A stretch of 64,000 nt of DNA, taken from NCBI RefSeq assembly GCF_001424665.1, contig NZ_LMQS01000004.1:62001-126000 (forward strand), given 5' to 3'. This document shows, one piece after another, positions 27,799 to 36,002 of this stretch. Origin of the DNA: Methylophilus sp. Leaf416 (GTDB taxonomy: Bacteria > Pseudomonadota > Gammaproteobacteria > Burkholderiales > Methylophilaceae). The position numbers and the translations under genes were made by a program. Numbering within the stretch: the stretch's first letter is position 1; every line of letters starts with the position of its first letter. A model generated the notes under the pieces. It saw only the letters and a list, made by a program, of their open reading frames with translations, did not search any database and was not told the DNA's origin.

Positions 27799-28592
27799 AT
27801 CAATCGGCTCCAGGCCAGTAAGCCAAGATAAAAAGCCAGTTCAGTCAGCTGCTGCATGGCACCCAGGGTATCACCGGTATAACCTTGCAGATGTCTGACC
27901 AATAAGGCCCGCCACCACCACCAAACCAGGACCACAGGCAATTCAGTCAGCAATAAAAATTGCAAGGAAGCCAGCCCGGAATGATTCAGCCATAACAGTG
28001 CGGCAAAGCCGACCCATATCCACAAGCCGAATACGCTGGCCCACCAGAGGTCATTGCGCGTTGGGCTGGTGGCGAGTGGTTTGGATTTTCCGGTAGTACG
28101 GACATAGGTCATGTTCGCCATCAGATATACCGCTGCCAGGCGGCTTGAGGCGTGTGCGGCAATCAGCGCAAATGGTAATACTGCTGCAGGTAATGCAACC
28201 AGTGCCTGAAATTTGAATACCAGCATACCGATCAGCGCAATGGCGCCGTAACTACCCAGGCGCGAATCCTTCATGATTTCCAGTTTGCGGGCACGGGTTA
28301 ACCCGCCGCCTAACCCATCCGCACTGTCAGCCAGGCCATCTTCGTGAAAAGCACCCGTCAGGTAAATGCTGGCGGCCATGCTGGCCAACACCGCGATGGC
28401 GGGCGGGAAGGGTAACGACGACAGCCACCACACAATGGCGGCAATCAGGCCAACCAATAAGCCAACCAGCGGGAAATAACGCGCGGCGTGGTTTAATTCA
28501 GATTCCTGAAAGTCGGGCAAGGTTGGCACTGGCAAACGGGTAAAAAAACCGACTGCCAGCTGGAAATAGCGCCATTGCAATTTCCAGTTCAC
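27795..28592 (-). CDS. cobS: Adenosylcobinamide-GDP ribazoletransferase (cobalamin synthase)
   Basis: The 265-residue membrane protein carries FFTRLPVPTLPDF, ARYFPLVGLLVG and the acidic motif FHEDGLADSADGLGGG, which binds Mg and is diagnostic for CobS. It joins adenosylcobinamide-GDP with alpha-ribazole (phosphate) at the inner membrane. It overlaps cobT and cobC by 4 nt on each side. Confidence 0.96.
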   Translation of the reverse strand: MNWKLQWRYFQLAVGFFTRLPVPTLPDFQESELNHAARYFPLVGLLVGLIAAIVWWLSSLPFPPAIAVLASMAASIYLTGAFHEDGLADSADGLGGGLTRARKLEIMKDSRLGSYGAIALIGMLVFKFQALVALPAAVLPFALIAAHASSRLAAVYLMANMTYVRTTGKSKPLATSPTRNDLWWASVFGLWIWVGFAALLWLNHSGLASLQFLLLTELPVVLVWWWWRALLVRHLQGYTGDTLGAMQQLTELAFYLGLLAWSRLI

Positions 28593-29635
28593 TGGCTTTT
28601 CCCGCTGACGCCAGCACTTTCAAAGCTGGCCATTTCATTGAGGAAAGCCACCGCAGATTGTAACAAGGGATACGCCAGCACGGCGCCGGTTCCTTCGCCC
28701 AAGCGCAATGACAAATGCAGCAATGGCTGCACTTTTAGGTGTTCCAGCATTTTGCCGTGACCGTTTTCATCCGAGCAGTGCGCAAACACGCAATAATCCA
28801 GCACTTGCGGATAAAGTTTGGCAGCAACTAAGAGTGCAGAAGTTGCAATAAAGCCATCAATCAGCAACGTGACTCGTGCTTCAGCTCCTGCGAGCAAGGC
28901 GCCGACCATCATGGCGATTTCGAACCCGCCAAAAACTGCCAGCACCTGCAAAGGGTCTTTGGCATCGACATGATGCTTTTGCAATGCGTTGGTCAGCACC
29001 GATAGTTTATGATCCAGACCTTTATCGCTGAGGCCGGTACCGCGGCCTACACATTGATGCAAGGGAAAACTGCACAACACACTCATCAGGCAACTGGCAC
29101 TGGATGTATTCCCAATACCCATCTCGCCCAGCGCCATTACATTGCAGCCTTCGGCAATCGCATCACGGGCGATTTCAGCGCCGCGGGCAATGGCTTGCGC
29201 AGCCTCTTCACGCGTCATCCCCGGATGATGCAGGAAACTCAACGTGCCCATGCCGAGCTTGGCATCAATCAGCATCGGATGCGGTTCAAAAACGGCATTG
29301 ACGCCGCTATCCACCACATGCAACTGAAAGTCATGCTGGCGCGCGAAAACATTGATTGCAGCGCCACCATTCAGGAAGTTCAGCACCATTTGTGCCGTCA
29401 CCGCTTGCGGATACGGACTAACGCCTTCGGCCACAATGCCATGGTCACCGGCAAACACCAGCATGGTTTGCTGTTGCAAAGCCGGATGTTCAGTTTTCTG
29501 GATCAGCCCAAGTTGCAAAGCCAACGTTTCCAGCCGCCCAAGTGCACCTAACGGTTTGGTTTTCTGGTTGATTTTCTGTATGAGCGCAGCTTGCAGCGTT
29601 TCGTTTTTTGTCGATTCAATCTGGAATGTTTGCAT
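28589..29635 (-). CDS. cobT: Nicotinate-nucleotide--dimethylbenzimidazole phosphoribosyltransferase
   Basis: The 348 residues include INQKTKPLGALGRLE, VFAGDHGIVAEGVS, GEMGIGNTSSASC and LRLGEGTGAVLA, where the Glu is the catalytic base. It activates DMB to alpha-ribazole phosphate. With BluB encoded 8 kb away, the lower ligand path is complete. It is the first gene of cobT-cobS-cobC; no riboswitch was seen in the 108-bp gap before it. Confidence 0.96.
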   Translation of the reverse strand: MQTFQIESTKNETLQAALIQKINQKTKPLGALGRLETLALQLGLIQKTEHPALQQQTMLVFAGDHGIVAEGVSPYPQAVTAQMVLNFLNGGAAINVFARQHDFQLHVVDSGVNAVFEPHPMLIDAKLGMGTLSFLHHPGMTREEAAQAIARGAEIARDAIAEGCNVMALGEMGIGNTSSASCLMSVLCSFPLHQCVGRGTGLSDKGLDHKLSVLTNALQKHHVDAKDPLQVLAVFGGFEIAMMVGALLAGAEARVTLLIDGFIATSALLVAAKLYPQVLDYCVFAHCSDENGHGKMLEHLKVQPLLHLSLRLGEGTGAVLAYPLLQSAVAFLNEMASFESAGVSGKSQ

Positions 29636-29694
29636 GCAGTTATTCTACCCGATGAAATATCCGCCTGTCAGATAGACGCGTTGGCATCCAGCAT

Positions 29695-29719
29695 AAAAAA
29701 GCCCCGCGTAGGCTGGGCT
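29695..29719 (-). terminator. Rho-independent terminator after the DegP-type gene
   Basis: The minus strand reads AGCCC...GGGGCT followed by six T residues, just after the protease stop at 29744. Confidence 0.75.
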
Positions 29720-29743
29720 GAGAGAGGGATGGCAATATTCAAC

Positions 29744-31204
29744 TTAGCTAATCTTCACCGGCACATAAATCTTGTTGTCTCCACGCATGACCAGTAGTGC
29801 AATATTTTTGCTGTTCGGCAGTAATTTTTCATGCAGTTGCGTCACGCTGGTGACCTGGTCACCGTTCACTGCAAGAATCACATCACCCGGCTGGATGCCC
29901 GCATTGGCAGCAGGTCCTTTGCCTACTTCCTCTACCAGCAGGCCTTGCTTGACTTGCACTTGCGCCAGCTCTTGCGAAGTTAGCGGGCGCACACTGACAC
30001 CAAGCTTGGCCTGTTTATTGTCAGGTGCAATCAATGGAGCAGCTTTGGCAGTTTGCATTTCATCCACACGCACACTCAGGGTTTTGAGTTGTTTTTTACG
30101 CCAGACTTCCATCTTGACCGTGCTACCAGGCACAATATTTGCCACCATTGGCGGCAGGTCACTGGAGCGGTCTATCACCTGATTATTGAATTTCAGGATC
30201 ACATCCCCAGGCTCCAACCCGGCTTTATCGGCCGGACCATTTTTCTCAACATTGCTGACCAGCGCACCACTGTTGGTTTTCAGGCCGAATGAAGTTGCGA
30301 GGTCCTGATTGATAGACTGCACACCTACCCCAAGTCGGCCGCGGCTGACTTTGCCTTTATCCAGCAATTGTTGCTCAATACCCATGGCGACATCGATAGG
30401 AATAGCAAATGACAAACCTTGGTAACCGCCACTGCGGCTATAGATTTGCGAGTTAATACCAATCACCTCACCATTCAGATTAAACAGTGGGCCGCCTGAG
30501 TTACCGGGGTTGATCGCCACATCCGTCTGCAAAAACGGGACGTAGCCTTCATCCGGCAAGGCGCGGGATTTGGCCGAGATAATGCCGGCAGTGACGGTAT
30601 TATCGAAGCCGAATGGAGAGCCAATCGCCACTACCCAATCGCCGACATGACTGTTTTTAGTGCTGCCGATTTTGACGGTAGGCAAGTCTTTACCATCAAT
30701 TTTCAGTACGGCCACATCGGTCAGTTTATCGACACCAATGACCTTGGCTTTGAATTCACGTTTATCAGTCAACCTGACGATCACTTCATCGGCCTTGTCG
30801 ACCACATGCGCATTGGTCAGGATTACGCCTTCCGGCTTCACAATAAAGCCAGAACCCATGCCGCTCATAGGTGTTTCGGTTTGTGGCTGATTAGGTTGGA
30901 AACGGCGGAAAAATTCATACATGGGATCATTCGGATCCATGCCCGGGATGCCACTGGTTTTAACGGTACCGGTAACGCTGATATTCACCACTGCCGCGCC
31001 CTGGCTATCGGCAATGGTGGCGAAATTTGGCAAGGTAATGTATGCGCTAGGGCTAGAGATGGTTTTCGCGGCAACCTGTGCGGTGGCCTCCGCATGATTC
31101 ACCAGCGTATTGCCTTTTACCCAATAGCCAGCACCAAACAGCGCTGCAATAGCCAGTGGTACGCTGACCCAATGAGTGAGTTTTGATTGCATAAATGCCT
31201 GCAT
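29744..31204 (-). CDS. Periplasmic serine protease, DegP/MucD (Do) family
   Basis: The start is placed at the ATG at 31204 (486 residues), preceded by AAAGGAA; the frame opens 22 codons earlier without support. A long N-terminal hydrophobic segment (about 11-28) acts as a signal peptide or anchor. The catalytic triad is H133 (TNAHVV), D163 (DVAVLKID) and S236 (GNSGGPL). Two PDZ domains follow at about 285-375 and 395-480. It degrades or refolds misfolded envelope proteins. It is a single gene with its own terminator. Confidence 0.94.
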   Translation of the reverse strand: MQAFMQSKLTHWVSVPLAIAALFGAGYWVKGNTLVNHAEATAQVAAKTISSPSAYITLPNFATIADSQGAAVVNISVTGTVKTSGIPGMDPNDPMYEFFRRFQPNQPQTETPMSGMGSGFIVKPEGVILTNAHVVDKADEVIVRLTDKREFKAKVIGVDKLTDVAVLKIDGKDLPTVKIGSTKNSHVGDWVVAIGSPFGFDNTVTAGIISAKSRALPDEGYVPFLQTDVAINPGNSGGPLFNLNGEVIGINSQIYSRSGGYQGLSFAIPIDVAMGIEQQLLDKGKVSRGRLGVGVQSINQDLATSFGLKTNSGALVSNVEKNGPADKAGLEPGDVILKFNNQVIDRSSDLPPMVANIVPGSTVKMEVWRKKQLKTLSVRVDEMQTAKAAPLIAPDNKQAKLGVSVRPLTSQELAQVQVKQGLLVEEVGKGPAANAGIQPGDVILAVNGDQVTSVTQLHEKLLPNSKNIALLVMRGDNKIYVPVKIS

Positions 31205-31352
31205 AAATTTGATTCCTTTCAGACTTAACTTTTGCTTAGTTTGAGTGTTTGGATAAATAACTAAAAACACTTTCTGTGCGTAAGAGCAAAAAATTCGCTG
31301 CGAAGTTTCCGGGAATTTGTATCCTCATGTATCACGATCTGGATTTGCAAAC

Positions 31353-31514
31353 ATGGCCTCGCGCGCCTGTCACAGGCCGTGCGCGTGATACACTGCCAAC
31401 TTTCATTATGCACTCGCAGTGTCGTATTCGCTCATGCCTGCTATCCCCGCGTTTTTGAAACCCTACTGGCCTCGTCCTGTCACTGGCTCGCTGCGTGATC
31501 ACGCACGTGCCGCA
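31353..31514 (+). repeat. Imperfect direct repeat spanning the HPP gene start
   Basis: Two copies about 48 bp long, 31353-31400 and 31466-31514, share TGGCCTCG, CCTGTCAC, GGC and GCGTGAT with small gaps. The second encodes WPRPVTGSLRDHA of the HPP protein; the first reads WPRAPVTGRARDTL in another frame upstream. Confidence 0.5.
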
Positions 31515-32576
31515 TTCGGTGCCGGCTTAGGCATTCTAGGCACAGGCCTGATGGCCCATGCTGCTTTACCGGGTGACTGGCTCACCGCTATTTTCCTGAT
31601 CGCTCCTATGGGGGCTTCGGCAGTCATCCTGTTCTGTTTGCCATCCAGCCCGCTTGCCCAGCCATGGGCGATTCTAGCGGGCAATACGGTGGCGGCACTC
31701 TGTGGCGTTTTCTTTGCCCATTTATTGCCGGCCCATATTGCCTATGCCGCTGCCCTGGCAATGCTGTCAGCGATTGCCATGATGTTTGCCTTGCGTTGCC
31801 TGCATCCGCCAAGTGGCGCGGTGGCATTGACCGCAGTGCTTGGTGGTGAAACAGTTTATCAGCTGGGGTATACATTTATTTTGTGGCCGGTACTGGCAAA
31901 TAGCGCGTTACTGGTATTGTCCGCCTGGCTATACCATACCCTGACTGGCTACCGCTACCCTGCGCTGCAAATCGATACTAAGCCTGCTGGGCCCGAGCAC
32001 ATGAATTACCAGTTCGGTTTCCGGCAGGAAGACTTACAGGCAGCGTTAGGGCAATTTCATGAAGTACTGGATATCAGTCCGGACAGCTTGCAGGCACTGC
32101 TGCAACAAACCGAGCTGATTGCCTATCACCGCAAACTGGAAGAAATTGAGTGCCGGCATGTGATGCGTCCGGTGACAGATACCTTACAGTTTGGCGATAC
32201 ATTGGAAGATGCCTGGCAAACATTGTTGCAACAATCTGAGCCGGCCATCCCGGTGGTGAATAAAGCCAACCTGGTGATTGGCTTATTGAGTGTGGCGGAC
32301 TTTATGCAGCACGCCAAACCCGAAAAATTTAACCAGGTGGCACCGGCACTTAAAAAGCTGATCCGCTGGTCACCGACCACCCATAGCAGCAAACCGGAAG
32401 TAGTCGGCCAGATCATGGCCACTCCGGTGATTACTATTCTGGAAAATATGCACCTCATGCATACCATCCCTCTGATGACCAGCCATCATTTGCAACTGGT
32501 ACCGGTGGTTGACAAGCATAATAAGCTGGTGGGTATCCTGACCCAGACTGATATTATCCGTGCGCTATATCGCTAA
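31419..32576 (+). CDS. HPP-domain membrane protein with CBS pair
   Basis: The 385 residues consist of an HPP integral-membrane domain at about 15-175 and a CBS pair at about 240-385. The HPP domain includes LIAPMGASAVILFCLPSSPLAQPW split across two helices and CLHPPSGAVALTAVLGG, which holds the HPP signature. The CBS part includes HVMRPVTDTL and VGILTQTDIIRALYR. HPP proteins are thought to be membrane transporters, with nitrite transport reported for plant members; CBS pairs bind adenosyl nucleotides. The start is uncertain: GTG at 31419 or ATG at 31434. No clear ribosome binding site is visible at either. Confidence 0.88.
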   Translation: MSYSLMPAIPAFLKPYWPRPVTGSLRDHARAAFGAGLGILGTGLMAHAALPGDWLTAIFLIAPMGASAVILFCLPSSPLAQPWAILAGNTVAALCGVFFAHLLPAHIAYAAALAMLSAIAMMFALRCLHPPSGAVALTAVLGGETVYQLGYTFILWPVLANSALLVLSAWLYHTLTGYRYPALQIDTKPAGPEHMNYQFGFRQEDLQAALGQFHEVLDISPDSLQALLQQTELIAYHRKLEEIECRHVMRPVTDTLQFGDTLEDAWQTLLQQSEPAIPVVNKANLVIGLLSVADFMQHAKPEKFNQVAPALKKLIRWSPTTHSSKPEVVGQIMATPVITILENMHLMHTIPLMTSHHLQLVPVVDKHNKLVGILTQTDIIRALYR

Positions 32577-32609
32577 GCTCTTCCTTACTTTAAGCCAGTA
32601 CTAAGCACA

Positions 32610-33065
32610 TTAAAGTTTCTTCGACTTTTCCATTTGCTTGTATGGCACGATCACTTCGCGTGAGGCCAGAACAATCTCCCGCAAAAAACATAGCAAAGAC
32701 AATATCAGCGAAGCCATCGAGACAATAAAAGAAATCATCACCAGATGTGACAGGCGCACGCCGGTCTCCACTGACAGAAACATGCTGGCAATCGAAACGC
32801 AAATACACAGCGCGGCAAAGGTCGCCAAGCCTATCGCCCGGCGCAGCCATTTGGTCCTTCGTACGATAATCTTCAATTCATCCTTAAAGCGTTCTCGTTT
32901 TTCTTCTGGTGCATCGGTCAGAAATCTTGCACGATCAATCGAGCGTCCCAGCCTGCCGATCAGTACACCCAGGATAGAGCCAATACCAGTAAGCAAAAAC
33001 ACCGGTGCTACTGCATCGCGGATGGCTCCAGAGACATTATGAATCTCAAATGCGCTGCCAATCAT
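32610..33065 (-). CDS. DUF2721 membrane protein
   Basis: The start is the ATG at 33065 (151 residues), 12 nt after AAGGA; the frame extends upstream but without a better site. There are three membrane helices: near 15-35 (VFLLTGIGSILGVLIGRLG), 75-95 and 105-130. A charged cytoplasmic loop between the first two contains RARFLTDAPEEKRERFKDEL. This matches DUF2721, small membrane proteins of unknown function. It is convergent with the HPP gene. Confidence 0.85.
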   Translation of the reverse strand: MIGSAFEIHNVSGAIRDAVAPVFLLTGIGSILGVLIGRLGRSIDRARFLTDAPEEKRERFKDELKIIVRRTKWLRRAIGLATFAALCICVSIASMFLSVETGVRLSHLVMISFIVSMASLILSLLCFLREIVLASREVIVPYKQMEKSKKL

Positions 33066-33416
33066 GAAGTTTATTTTTCCTTTCAAAAATAGAGGGTTCC
33101 TCCTTCTCCGATAAGCAGTTCTTATGCCCATATCTGGAGATAAACTTTCCCTACGAATTTTTACATTTATTGCTATATTTCTGCACCAATAAGGGGAGTT
33201 ATCGCCCCATGAAAGTGCAACCACGCTTGGAAAACCGTAATAAAGGTCAATTGTAGGCTTTATCGAATACTAAATATGTGAAAAATCCCGTATTTTCAGA
33301 GCTGAAGCAAAGAAAAACGGCCGTTTTGACTGCTTATTCGCTCAATTTCATCGCGGTTTCAGGTCCCGTTCTTGCTGTAGAAGCATCGGATATTCGATGT
33401 TTTTTGAAAGTGTTTC
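33066..33416. other. Non-coding gap before the CheW-sensor gene
   Basis: This stretch of about 350 bp has no credible gene. It contains a perfect 14-bp palindrome AAAACGGCCGTTTT (33314-33327) about 90 bp before the next start, a possible operator. I could not identify a convincing sigma-28 or sigma-70 promoter by eye. Confidence 0.45.
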
Positions 33417-36002
33417 ATGTACAAGCAGCCCCTTACCGATGATCTCACCAGCCATTTCAAACAAGTTAATGATTTTCGCTCACGAATTTACCAGCTTCAA
33501 CACGCCTGGGACAGTCTGGCATTAATGGCCCAGCTTTCCGGCACCGGGTCTGAAATGGAGCATACCCGCAGTGCGTTTAATACGATTTCTAACGATGTAC
33601 TGCAGCATTTATCACAGGAGACCTTACGCAAAACAGCGGCACAGCTATCTTCCAAAGCGTTTGAAATTATCAATCTGCTGGTACGCAACCTGTTTGAGCG
33701 TACGGCGGACATTGGTTTTTTTGCAACTGATGATGATGTGCGAGATTATTTATCGCACTATATGCAAGGCACAATGACCGATGAGGAACACGATGCAATT
33801 TGCTTCCGCTTTGAGGAATACCAGAAAAAATACACCGTATACGAGAATATCGTGCTGTTCGACAGCCAGGGGCAACTAATCCACCAGCTGGATGCCAGCC
33901 AGACCATACTTGATCATTTCCACCCTATCGTGGCGCTGGCTCAGCAATCTTCAGAGCCGTACATCGAGCGTTTTTACGAAACGGTGATTAACGGCAGCAC
34001 GTACAAATCACTTGTTTATGCACACGAAGTGCGTAGCAAGGATGACAAAAGATCCCTGGGAGTGTTATGCCTGAGCTTCAAGTTTGTGAATGAACTGGAT
34101 ACGATTTTCCACAACCTGATTCCCGAACATGACTGGACCATAGGCATCTTGCTGGATGAAGAGCGCAATGTGATTGCCTCCAGCGATGTTTACCAGATTC
34201 CACTGGGTGCAAAAATCTGTGCCGAGCCAGACCAGGACTGGTTTATCAGCCGCTTCTCCGGCCGTGAATATTTGTGCGTGACCAAACATTCAGAAGGCTA
34301 CCAAGGCTACTTGGGGCCAGGCTGGTTAGGCCAGGCCATGATTCCGCTTGAGTATGCCTTCCGCCATAGTATGCATGAAATGGTGGCGCATATAGATGGC
34401 GAAACCCTGCGCAAGGTGATGCGCAGCCCGCTGATTTTCTCGGACAGCTTGCTGAATATTCCGAAACAGGCAGCCAGTATCCAGAGCAAACTTAACCAGT
34501 CGGTGTGGAACGGCAATATCTGGCAAAGCAACTATGTGGATACCCAGCAGAAAAACTTCTCCAAAACCCTGCTGTGCGAGATCAGCAATACCGGTCACAA
34601 AACGCAGCAGATTATTGAGCAGATGGTCTCTGAGCTATACCAGACCGTGGTCTCAGTAATGCTGGAAAACTCCAGTTTTTGCGCACAAATGGCGGTGGAT
34701 ATCATGGACCGCAACCTGTATGAGCGCGCCAACGATGTCCGCTGGTGGGCACTGACTCACAGTTTCAGGGAGTTGCTAGGCCAAAGCCAGTTGACCAAGG
34801 ATGATCAGCGCAAGATCTCCGACACCCTGCGCTATATCAATAGCCTATATACCGTGTATGATAACCTGATTGTGTTTGACCGCCAGGGCGAGGTCATGGC
34901 TGTTTCAAATCGCCACTATGAGCATCTGCTTGGCACGCAGTTGCAAGATGAATGGGTGGGCCGAACGCGTAGCTGCCTGTCGACGCAGGATTATGTGGTT
35001 TCCGCCTTTGAAAAAACGTCTTTATACAACGACCAGTTTACTTACATTTATGCCGCACCGATCCGGCATCTGGATAACAACAGCATTGTTGGTGGCATAG
35101 CGATTGTGTTTGATAGCACACCACAATTCCAGGCCATGTTGAAAGATGTGGTGCCGCGCGATAGTGATGATGCGCCGGTTGCAGGAAGTTTTACCGTGTT
35201 TGTGAGTGACCAGCTCAGCGTAATTTCCAGCACCTATCAGGAAATTATGGTTGGTGATAATTTCGAACTCATGCCTGCCATAGACAAACTGAAAGAAGGC
35301 GAGCAATTGTTTGATATCGCCATTTACCACAATACCTATTATGCCGTTGGTGCGCATGCCTCTTATGGTTATCGCGAATATAAAGGCGCAAAGGATAACT
35401 ATCGCAACAAGGTAATTGCGCTGATTTTTACACCACTGGGTAAAGTGGATGAGATTAATCAACGCATACGCGCGGAATCGGAAGTGATCCATAACAAATT
35501 TAATCCCAACCTGTTCTTGCAGTCCGGCAAAGAATCTCAGGAATACGCCACTTTCTACGTGGCCGACACCTGGATGGGCATTGAAACCAGTTTTGTACGT
35601 GAGGCGATTGACGAAGGCCAGTTACGCACGCTACCGGAGGCGGCACCGTTTATTGCCGGCATGCATGCTTACGGTGACGAGGTAATCCCAGTCATTGACC
35701 TCGCGCGCATGCTTGGCCACCCGCATTACTCTACCGAGTACCGCCAAATTATCGTGATAGAAGATAAAACCTCTTCGCTGAAATTTGGCGTATTCGTTTC
35801 GGCTCTGGGGGAAATCCCATATCTCTCGCCCAACCAGATTCAGCCACTGACCTCGCTGTTTAAAGGCGTCAGCCATAACCCGGGCATCGCGATTGCCAAC
35901 ATTGCTCAGAACAGCATGCTGACTTTGGTCTCCCCGCAAAGTTTATGGGACAAGGCGCTCACCGTACGCAGCCTCAGGCAGGAAGAACAGGTGTTTGTCT
36001 GA
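33417..36002 (+). CDS. Large soluble protein with two tandem sensor modules and a C-terminal CheW domain
   Basis: The 861-residue protein has no membrane helix or signal peptide. Two similar modules are visible. The first begins RNLFERTADIGFFA near residue 90, followed by KKYTVYENIVLFDSQGQ. The second begins RNLYERANDVRWWA near 432, followed by SLYTVYDNLIVFDRQGE. Each continues into a PAS/Cache-like region (VYAHEVRSKDDKRSLGVLCLSF; IYAAPIRHLDNNSIVGGIAIVF, in parts). A CheW-type domain at about 705-850 (YVADTWMGIETSFVREAI, GDEVIPVIDLARML) ends the protein. There is no methyl-accepting signalling domain. It overlaps the next gene by 1 nt (TGATG), so the two form one operon linking a sensor scaffold to c-di-GMP turnover. 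Confidence 0.8.
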   Translation: MYKQPLTDDLTSHFKQVNDFRSRIYQLQHAWDSLALMAQLSGTGSEMEHTRSAFNTISNDVLQHLSQETLRKTAAQLSSKAFEIINLLVRNLFERTADIGFFATDDDVRDYLSHYMQGTMTDEEHDAICFRFEEYQKKYTVYENIVLFDSQGQLIHQLDASQTILDHFHPIVALAQQSSEPYIERFYETVINGSTYKSLVYAHEVRSKDDKRSLGVLCLSFKFVNELDTIFHNLIPEHDWTIGILLDEERNVIASSDVYQIPLGAKICAEPDQDWFISRFSGREYLCVTKHSEGYQGYLGPGWLGQAMIPLEYAFRHSMHEMVAHIDGETLRKVMRSPLIFSDSLLNIPKQAASIQSKLNQSVWNGNIWQSNYVDTQQKNFSKTLLCEISNTGHKTQQIIEQMVSELYQTVVSVMLENSSFCAQMAVDIMDRNLYERANDVRWWALTHSFRELLGQSQLTKDDQRKISDTLRYINSLYTVYDNLIVFDRQGEVMAVSNRHYEHLLGTQLQDEWVGRTRSCLSTQDYVVSAFEKTSLYNDQFTYIYAAPIRHLDNNSIVGGIAIVFDSTPQFQAMLKDVVPRDSDDAPVAGSFTVFVSDQLSVISSTYQEIMVGDNFELMPAIDKLKEGEQLFDIAIYHNTYYAVGAHASYGYREYKGAKDNYRNKVIALIFTPLGKVDEINQRIRAESEVIHNKFNPNLFLQSGKESQEYATFYVADTWMGIETSFVREAIDEGQLRTLPEAAPFIAGMHAYGDEVIPVIDLARMLGHPHYSTEYRQIIVIEDKTSSLKFGVFVSALGEIPYLSPNQIQPLTSLFKGVSHNPGIAIANIAQNSMLTLVSPQSLWDKALTVRSLRQEEQVFV

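Noticed and set aside
31205-31270. N-terminal extension of the DegP-type protease
   Set aside because: The in-frame upstream start has no ribosome site, whereas the ATG at 31204 follows AAAGGAA and opens a normal signal segment.
31276-31458. 60-codon frame upstream of the HPP gene
   Set aside because: It overlaps the HPP start and has no ribosome site; its resemblance to the HPP N-terminus is better read as a partial duplication.
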